NCBI GenBank assembly: GCA_016214925.1
Contig: JACRMO010000121.1
Coordinates: 1-20,852, forward strand
Source of the DNA: Gammaproteobacteria bacterium
GTDB lineage: Bacteria > Pseudomonadota > Gammaproteobacteria > Thiohalobacterales > Thiohalobacteraceae
Direction: 5' to 3'
Length of the DNA stretch: 20,852 nt
Position 1 is the stretch's first letter. Every line of letters begins with the position of its first letter. Made by a program: the position numbers and the translations under genes. Shown in pieces: positions 15,444 through 20,852 of this stretch. The notes beneath the pieces were generated by a model. That model saw only the letters and a list, made by a program, of their open reading frames with translations, was not told the origin of the DNA and did no database searches.

Positions 15444-18014
15444 GTGCCTCTGATAATCAGACAATTGTTGCTTGCGCTGGCCTATTTCGTTACCGGCTGG
15501 CTCGGGCTGCAAATTCCGTATGTTGGTACGCATATCACCCTTGTCTGGCTGCCCACCGGCATCGCGGTGGCGGCATTGCTCCGCTGGGATCGACGCGTCT
15601 GGCCGGGTATTTATCTCGGCGCGTTTCTCGTCAATCTTGCGACGGGTTCCCCGTGGGCCGTGGCCGCGGGTATCGCCGTGGGAAATACCTTAGGTCCGTA
15701 CCTGGCCAGCCGCTGGCTCAAGCGCATCGGGTTTCATCCGGAATTCGACCGTCAAAGAGACGTCGGCACATTGACGGCCGCCGCCTGCGTGGGCATGTCG
15801 GTGTCGGCATTCTGTGGGGTGACGACGCTTTTCCTGGCGGGGATCCTCTCGTTGCAGTCGGTAAGTTATGCCTGGCTTTCGTGGTGGATGGGAGACACCG
15901 TGGGGGTGCTGCTGGCCGCACCGCTGCTGCTGTCGGTTACCTGGAAGAATATCGAGCAGCTGAAAAGCAACAGTAAGGAGTTGTTGCTCTGGATGCTGGT
16001 TGCCGCCCCGGTCGCCTGGCTGGCGTTTTTTCAGACGTATGGCGCGCTCGGCCATTCGATGCCGCTTGCATTCCTAACCTTGCCCCTGTTTGTCTGGGCT
16101 GCCATGCGCCTTGGCGTCACCGGCGCGGCATTGGCGGGGCTGATTTTTTCGCTGGTTGCCGCCTGGGGTACCGCCACCGGCCATGGCACTTTCTTCCTGC
16201 AGGATGCCCAGATCAGCCTGTTTCTGCTCTGGAGCTACATGGCAACCACGGTGTTGACGGGATTGCTGATTACCGCGCTACAGGCCGAACGCTTGCAGGC
16301 TGAGGGGGCGCTGCGCGCGAACGAAGAGAAACTACGCGGACTCTACGAGCTGTCGCCGTTAGGCATCGCCTTGACCGACATGCAGGGCAGTTACGTCGAG
16401 TTCAACGAGGCGTTCAAAAAAATCTGCGGCTATAACAAGGAGGAATTGCAAGCCCTCGACTACTGGGCGCTGACCCCCAGGAAGTACGCCGCCGAGGAGG
16501 CGCGGCAACTGGAGTCATTGCAATCCCTAGGCTGCTATGGTCCCTATGAGAAAGAGTACATACGCAAGGACGGTAGGCCGATCCCGTTGCGGCTCAACGG
16601 CATGCTGATTACCGGCAGCGATGGCAAACAATACATCTGGTCGATCGTCGAGGACATCACCGAGCGCAAGCTGGCCGAGGAAGAAATCAAGTACCTGGCC
16701 TTCTACGATCCACTGACCCATCTACCCAACCGGCGGCTGCTGAAAGACCGGCTGAATCAGGCCATGACTCTCAGCTCACGCAGCGGACACAGTGGTGGGT
16801 TGTTGTTCATCGATCTGGACAACTTCAAGACCCTCAACGACACCCTGGGGCATGACCAGGGCGACTTGTTGCTGGAGCATGTCGCCCACTGTCTTGTCGG
16901 CTGCGTGCGCGAAGGCGATACGGTGGCACGTTTCGGCGGCGACGAGTTTGTCATCCTGTTGGAAGAGCTGAGCAAGAATCAAGACGAGGCGGCGACCCAG
17001 ACCCGGCAGGTGGCCGAGAAGATCCGCGTTACGCTCAATCAATTCAATGAACTCGACGGCCGGGGGCCGTCGAGTTGCAGTATCGGCGCAACCCTCTTTT
17101 CAGGCCACAGGGATTCTGTCGAGGAATTGCTCAAGCAGGCCGATCTGGCCATGTACCAAGCCAAGGCGGCAGGTCGCAATGTCGTGCGCTTTTTCGACCA
17201 GGGCATGCAGGCGGTGGTCAATGCGCGCGTGGTTCTCGAGACGAACCTGCGCCAGGGTTTGCATCGAAATGAGTTCGTCCTCTTCTATCAGCCGCAGGTC
17301 GACAGCGAGGGTCACATGACGGGCGTCGAGGCCCTGGTGCGCTGGCAGCACCCGGAGCGCGGCGTGGTATCGCCCTACGAATTCATCTCCCTGGCCGAGG
17401 AAACGGGACTGATACTGCCCTTGGGACACTGGGTGCTGGAGACCGCCTGCATGCAACAGGTGGCATGGTCGACACGACCGGCATTGTCGCATCTGACCGT
17501 GTCGGTCAACATCAGCGCCCGACAATTCAGACATCCGGATTTCACGGAACAGGTCATGGCCGTGTTGGATACAACCGGCGCCGATCCCAGCAAGCTCAAA
17601 CTGGAAATCACCGAGAGTCTGCTGCTGGATAATGTGGAGGACATCATTACCAAGATGACTGTCCTGAAGGCGCGCGGAGTAAGTTTTTCACTGGATGATT
17701 TCGGAACGGGTTATTCCTCGCTGTTCTATTTGAAGCGTCTGCCGTTGGACCAGGTAAAGATCGATCAGTCATTCGTACGGGACGTACTCACCGATCCCAA
17801 CGATGCCGCGATTGTCCGGACCATCATTGCACTGGCTCACACTCTGGGGATATCGGTTATTGCCGAAGGGGTGGAAACCAAGGCGCAGCGGGATTTCCTG
17901 GCTGGCGTGGGCTGCCATGCCTATCAGGGCTACTTCTTTGGTCGTCCCGGACCTGTCGATGTGATTGAGCGATTACCGGAGGGCTGCTGTTTCGTGCCTT
18001 GCGACACCCCGTGA
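15444..18014 (+). CDS. Membrane-bound MASE1-PAS-GGDEF-EAL cyclic-di-GMP enzyme
   Basis: An 856-residue signalling protein. Residues about 5-280 form a multi-helix MASE1 sensor in the inner membrane. A PAS domain follows at about 300-410 (LYELSPLGIALTDMQG, ending in EDITERK). The GGDEF domain is intact (GGDEF at 498-502), with an RxxD inhibitory site at 489-492 five residues before it. The EAL domain is also intact: EAL 629-631, DDFGTGYSS, KIDQSFV, EGVET and QGYFFGRP. Both synthesis and breakdown of cyclic-di-GMP are therefore possible, and the ligand of the sensor is unknown. The start is a GTG at 15444 with GAAGGG about eight bases before it; the ATG at 15439 leads to an immediate stop in another frame. 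It is divergent from the ars operon and appears to be monocistronic. Confidence 0.95.
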   Translation: MPLIIRQLLLALAYFVTGWLGLQIPYVGTHITLVWLPTGIAVAALLRWDRRVWPGIYLGAFLVNLATGSPWAVAAGIAVGNTLGPYLASRWLKRIGFHPEFDRQRDVGTLTAAACVGMSVSAFCGVTTLFLAGILSLQSVSYAWLSWWMGDTVGVLLAAPLLLSVTWKNIEQLKSNSKELLLWMLVAAPVAWLAFFQTYGALGHSMPLAFLTLPLFVWAAMRLGVTGAALAGLIFSLVAAWGTATGHGTFFLQDAQISLFLLWSYMATTVLTGLLITALQAERLQAEGALRANEEKLRGLYELSPLGIALTDMQGSYVEFNEAFKKICGYNKEELQALDYWALTPRKYAAEEARQLESLQSLGCYGPYEKEYIRKDGRPIPLRLNGMLITGSDGKQYIWSIVEDITERKLAEEEIKYLAFYDPLTHLPNRRLLKDRLNQAMTLSSRSGHSGGLLFIDLDNFKTLNDTLGHDQGDLLLEHVAHCLVGCVREGDTVARFGGDEFVILLEELSKNQDEAATQTRQVAEKIRVTLNQFNELDGRGPSSCSIGATLFSGHRDSVEELLKQADLAMYQAKAAGRNVVRFFDQGMQAVVNARVVLETNLRQGLHRNEFVLFYQPQVDSEGHMTGVEALVRWQHPERGVVSPYEFISLAEETGLILPLGHWVLETACMQQVAWSTRPALSHLTVSVNISARQFRHPDFTEQVMAVLDTTGADPSKLKLEITESLLLDNVEDIITKMTVLKARGVSFSLDDFGTGYSSLFYLKRLPLDQVKIDQSFVRDVLTDPNDAAIVRTIIALAHTLGISVIAEGVETKAQRDFLAGVGCHAYQGYFFGRPGPVDVIERLPEGCCFVPCDTP

Positions 18015-18078
18015 GGGGGCAAAGGACGGCGTAGTCAGATACAGTTGTTACCGCAACGCCATAGATGCCGATAAGACT

Positions 18079-18117
18079 CGCCGATGCAGACAGTAAGTTA
18101 CTCTGCCCGCATCGGCG
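18079..18117. terminator. Strong hairpin between convergent genes
   Basis: CGCCGATGC (18079-18087) pairs with GCATCGGCG (18109-18117), and an inner AGTAA/TTACT stem extends it. It sits between two convergent stop codons, where a bidirectional terminator is expected. There is no long T-run on either side, so it may act as a Rho-dependent or weak bidirectional terminator, or as a 3'-end stabiliser. Confidence 0.5.
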
Positions 18118-18138
18118 GGATCTTCCAGTCTTCTAGAC

Positions 18139-20852
18139 TCAGTACGTCACCTTCACGCCGACATAGTTCAAGCTGAAGTCGCGTGATGTGTTACTTGAAA
18201 CATCAATGACCCTTACCTTGAACTTGGTGTCACCGAGTTCAGTTACGCTCCACGCATGACCCCAAGTATCTGCTGACGTGCCAAGGGTATAGTCCACCAA
18301 CGCGGTTGTGAGCGTCGCGGTGTTCTTGGCGGTGGTCCAGGTTGTGCCGCCGTCCCACGACAGCTGTACACAGATCTTCGGTGAGCCTGAAGTGCTGTCT
18401 GCCTTGGCATTGAGCTTCACTTCGATGCCCTTGATCGCCGCCCCGACTGGGATCGAGAACCCGTAGTTGTAGAAGCTGTGCTTGTCCTTGCCTGTGTTCG
18501 TACAGGACGTGTTGGTATTGCTACCGCTATTGGTGTCTATCGCAACGGCCGTATCATACGCATAGGCATTGCCGGGCGTGGTCTGATATCCGTTATTGTC
18601 TCCACCGGTTTGCGCGGCATTGCCCGACGGATTCTTGAAGGTCAGCAGCGTAAACGTCGCCGTGCAACCCTTATCTGCCGTCATCGACACTGAACCGGTG
18701 GCACACTCGGTTCCATTCGTGCCTGACCAGCCATCAAAGGCCGAACCCGCACTCGGGGTGGCCGTGACGGTGGCCGTTGAACCGTAGTTGTATGTTCCAT
18801 CACCTGTCACCGTACCCGAGCCCGTCCCCGTCTTGGTTAGCGTCAGCGCATACGTGTTCAGCGTGAACGTCGCCGTACAGCTCTTGTCGGCGGTCATCGA
18901 CACCGATCCGGTCGCGCACTCGGCACCGTCGGGTCCAGTCCAACCTGTAAAGGTCGATCCCGTGTTGGCCATAGCGGTTACAGTGGCTGTACTGCCATGG
19001 GTATAGGTTCCGTCACCGGTCACCGTTCCTGAACCCGTGCCTGTCTTACTCAGCGCAAGCGTGTAAGACTTGAGCACGAAGTTCGCCGTTACTGTCTTAC
19101 TGGCATCCATCGTCATCGTGCAGGTACTGTCCGGATTGGCTACACAACCAGCCCAGCCCGCAAAGGTGGAGTCGTTCGCCGCCGTTGCGGACAAAATCAC
19201 GGTACTGTTGGCATCGAATGGTGCGGCACAGGTGGCGCCGCAACTGATGCCGGCGGGATCGGTTGTCACCGAGCCACTGCCCGTACCGGATCTCATAACG
19301 GTGAGTACGCCCTGCACAGAGGTCGTCGCATTCGCTGTATTATTGGTTTTGTTATTGTCGTACCCATCAGCCGACACAGTCACAGACTGATTTAGCGTAC
19401 CGACATCCATAGCATTGACTGATGTGCTACACGTGGCGATTTCACCACTGACGATCGTGGCGCTCGAAAGAACGCAGCCATCTAGTCCTGCAAGCGACAC
19501 ATTGTTCGCTGTATTGGGACCCTGATTCGTCACTGTAACAGTGTACGCAATCGAATCATCCTGATTTACGACAGATGGGGCTGTGATTTCAACTACCAGA
19601 TCAGCCTGGGTAGTCTTCTGAATGAACGAGCACCCATTCACGCGGGCCGGCGTGGTCACAAACGTTTCCGGGCACGCATCATCCTGATCGGCAACACTAT
19701 CTCGATCAGTGTCCTTCATGGGGTTTTGTGACCAGACAATAATCGCGGAATCCTTGGGCGGCAATGTGATAGGCCACACAACCTGCTGTTCATCCGGGAA
19801 CCGGAAATAATCACCGCACCGCGCCGGGTCTGAACCCGAGTCCTCACAGTACATATCCATTACCGCGTTGGTTTTATTGACGACGATTTTGGCGTCATCA
19901 CTCGGATCGTTGTATTGCAGCGTTACCGGCTCAAGACGGAAATTATCGACTTCGATGTAGTCTCCAACATTCGTCCCCAGATTGAAATTCATTAACGCCA
20001 TCTGTGTGGCGTTCGCCTTGAAGGTATAGCTGTACGACTTCCACTGCGTTCCGGCCGTTACCTTTTTGCTGAATCCGAGATTCTCATAGGGCGACTGATT
20101 ATGCATGATCGCGAATGACGTCAACGTTCCGTCGCGGCCCGCATGCATGTCGAATTCGACGAGATATTCGACATCTTTCTGAATATTGATATTGGTTTGA
20201 CGGAAATCACTATACGTATCTGAACCAGAAGACAGCGTTACAGTATAACCAAGACATGCACCGCCCGAGGCGCACGCACTTACATACGACAAGCATGCGG
20301 ATGTTCCACTATCACAAGACCATGATGTGGTGTTCGCGTCGAAATTCGGATTCAGTAATAGATTGTTACCCGAGTACGACGATACCCTGGTCGGCGAGAT
20401 GCCAAACGTGTCGAACATAGTGCTGTTCTGGTCGCGTAACGTTGTTTGCCGCCATTGCGCGTACGTGTAATCGTTGATAATCGTCCAGTTCTGCAACTGC
20501 TCTCTGCTGTGTATCGGCGTGTACATCGATGAATAATTATTATTGTCCGCGGCGCAGAACTGCGCAGTGCTGTCGAATTTTGAGTCCAGCTCATACGTCG
20601 GTTCGCTCGAAAGGGAGAAGACGACATTATTATTGACTTGATTGTTATACACCGCATTCGGCGAGGTGTTGCCCACCGTCGCGTTTAAGTTTATCTGGCT
20701 CTTTCTGGATCCAAATAATGTGTTGTTATGTATATTGTTGTTGGATGGACTGTTTCCTTGAATTCCGTAGTGCGCATTGATGACAGTATTCCAAGCCACC
20801 TCGACGCCATTGGTAAAGTCGTCGAGATATATGCCTTCAGACGAATCTTGAC
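18139..20852 (-). CDS. Large modular secreted/surface protein, N-terminus beyond window
   Basis: The frame is open to the window edge, so only the last 900 or so residues are seen; the GTG at 20799 is merely internal. Positions below count from that GTG. The visible N-terminal part reads GIYLDDFTNGVEVAWNTVI and NNNIHNNTLFGS, the asparagine-rich rungs of a right-handed parallel beta-helix (pectate-lyase-like). Residues 146-292 resemble a CBM4/9-type carbohydrate-binding jelly roll (LLLNPNFDANTTSW to DNFRLEPV). A calcium-binding thrombospondin-3-like segment follows (DTDRDSVADQDDAC, 363-376), then a DUF11-like domain (399-495; TVTVTNQGPNTANNVSL). Three InlB-B-type repeats come next (about 498-575, 578-646, 649-717). 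The last is a C-terminal beta domain with a FSIPVGAAIKGIEV motif. This suggests an extracellular polysaccharide-binding or degrading protein, or an adhesin. Codon use is visibly more AT-rich than its neighbours. Confidence 0.85.
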   Translation of the reverse strand, partial: QDSSEGIYLDDFTNGVEVAWNTVINAHYGIQGNSPSNNNIHNNTLFGSRKSQINLNATVGNTSPNAVYNNQVNNNVVFSLSSEPTYELDSKFDSTAQFCAADNNNYSSMYTPIHSREQLQNWTIINDYTYAQWRQTTLRDQNSTMFDTFGISPTRVSSYSGNNLLLNPNFDANTTSWSCDSGTSACLSYVSACASGGACLGYTVTLSSGSDTYSDFRQTNINIQKDVEYLVEFDMHAGRDGTLTSFAIMHNQSPYENLGFSKKVTAGTQWKSYSYTFKANATQMALMNFNLGTNVGDYIEVDNFRLEPVTLQYNDPSDDAKIVVNKTNAVMDMYCEDSGSDPARCGDYFRFPDEQQVVWPITLPPKDSAIIVWSQNPMKDTDRDSVADQDDACPETFVTTPARVNGCSFIQKTTQADLVVEITAPSVVNQDDSIAYTVTVTNQGPNTANNVSLAGLDGCVLSSATIVSGEIATCSTSVNAMDVGTLNQSVTVSADGYDNNKTNNTANATTSVQGVLTVMRSGTGSGSVTTDPAGISCGATCAAPFDANSTVILSATAANDSTFAGWAGCVANPDSTCTMTMDASKTVTANFVLKSYTLALSKTGTGSGTVTGDGTYTHGSTATVTAMANTGSTFTGWTGPDGAECATGSVSMTADKSCTATFTLNTYALTLTKTGTGSGTVTGDGTYNYGSTATVTATPSAGSAFDGWSGTNGTECATGSVSMTADKGCTATFTLLTFKNPSGNAAQTGGDNNGYQTTPGNAYAYDTAVAIDTNSGSNTNTSCTNTGKDKHSFYNYGFSIPVGAAIKGIEVKLNAKADSTSGSPKICVQLSWDGGTTWTTAKNTATLTTALVDYTLGTSADTWGHAWSVTELGDTKFKVRVIDVSSNTSRDFSLNYVGVKVTY
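18649..19308 (-). repeat. Three tandem InlB-B-like protein repeats
   Basis: Units lie at 19308-19075, 19068-18862 and 18855-18649, within the surface-protein gene. The last two are clearly related along their whole length (KTGTGSGTVTGDGTY and CATGSVSMTADK in both), 213 bp apart. At DNA level they differ mostly at third codon positions, so the duplication is old and selected at protein level. The first unit is more divergent and carries extra cysteines (SCGATC, GC, TC). Confidence 0.85.

Overview
The window is a GC-rich bacterial chromosome segment. The gene set (NtrC-type activator with a sigma-54 promoter, Fpr-type ferredoxin-NADP reductase, ACR3 arsenic operon, MASE1/GGDEF/EAL signalling protein, SoxB-like phosphoesterase) suggests a gammaproteobacterium, perhaps related to the sulfur-oxidising Chromatiales. 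That placement is inference from gene content and style, not from a marker gene. No rRNA, tRNA, CRISPR array or intact transposase was seen.

Layout. 1-890: the 3' part of an unrecognised protein cut by the window edge, then a gene-poor stretch with a possible decayed coding remnant on the minus strand. 891-1622 (-): a short-chain dehydrogenase. 1655-1778: a REP-like palindromic element between divergent genes. 1814-3093 (+): a sigma-54-dependent response regulator broken by an internal deletion. 3222-3236: an excellent -24/-12 (sigma-54) promoter. 3312-5298 (+): a secreted SoxB/5'-nucleotidase-like metallophosphoesterase, also frameshifted. 5322-5387: two intrinsic terminators in tandem. 5491-7035 (+): ferredoxin-NADP reductase and a GNAT-like acetyltransferase.

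7148-12934 (+): a tightly packed four-gene operon. It encodes a CorA-shaped two-TM protein of unknown function, a MacB/LolD-type ABC ATPase, a double-FtsX permease and an HlyD-type adaptor. The adaptor reading frame is broken by an apparent short deletion. 15166-12949 (-): an arsenic operon arsR-arsC-acr3 with an AT-rich operator/promoter, followed by a small GDCCVxC-family cysteine-rich protein. 15444-18014 (+): a membrane-bound bifunctional cyclic-di-GMP enzyme. 18139-20852 (-): the C-terminal 900 or so residues of a very large, modular, probably extracellular protein cut by the window edge; it is less GC-rich than its surroundings.

The most striking theme is damage. The sigma-54 activator, the gene behind the adjacent sigma-54 promoter, and the adaptor of the ABC exporter all carry frame-breaking lesions, while everything else is intact. 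Either one regulator-target unit and one exporter are decaying, or the assembly contains small deletions; the sequence alone cannot decide. The best candidates for undescribed biology are the regulator/sigma-54/SoxB-like unit and the CorA-shaped protein leading the ABC exporter operon.
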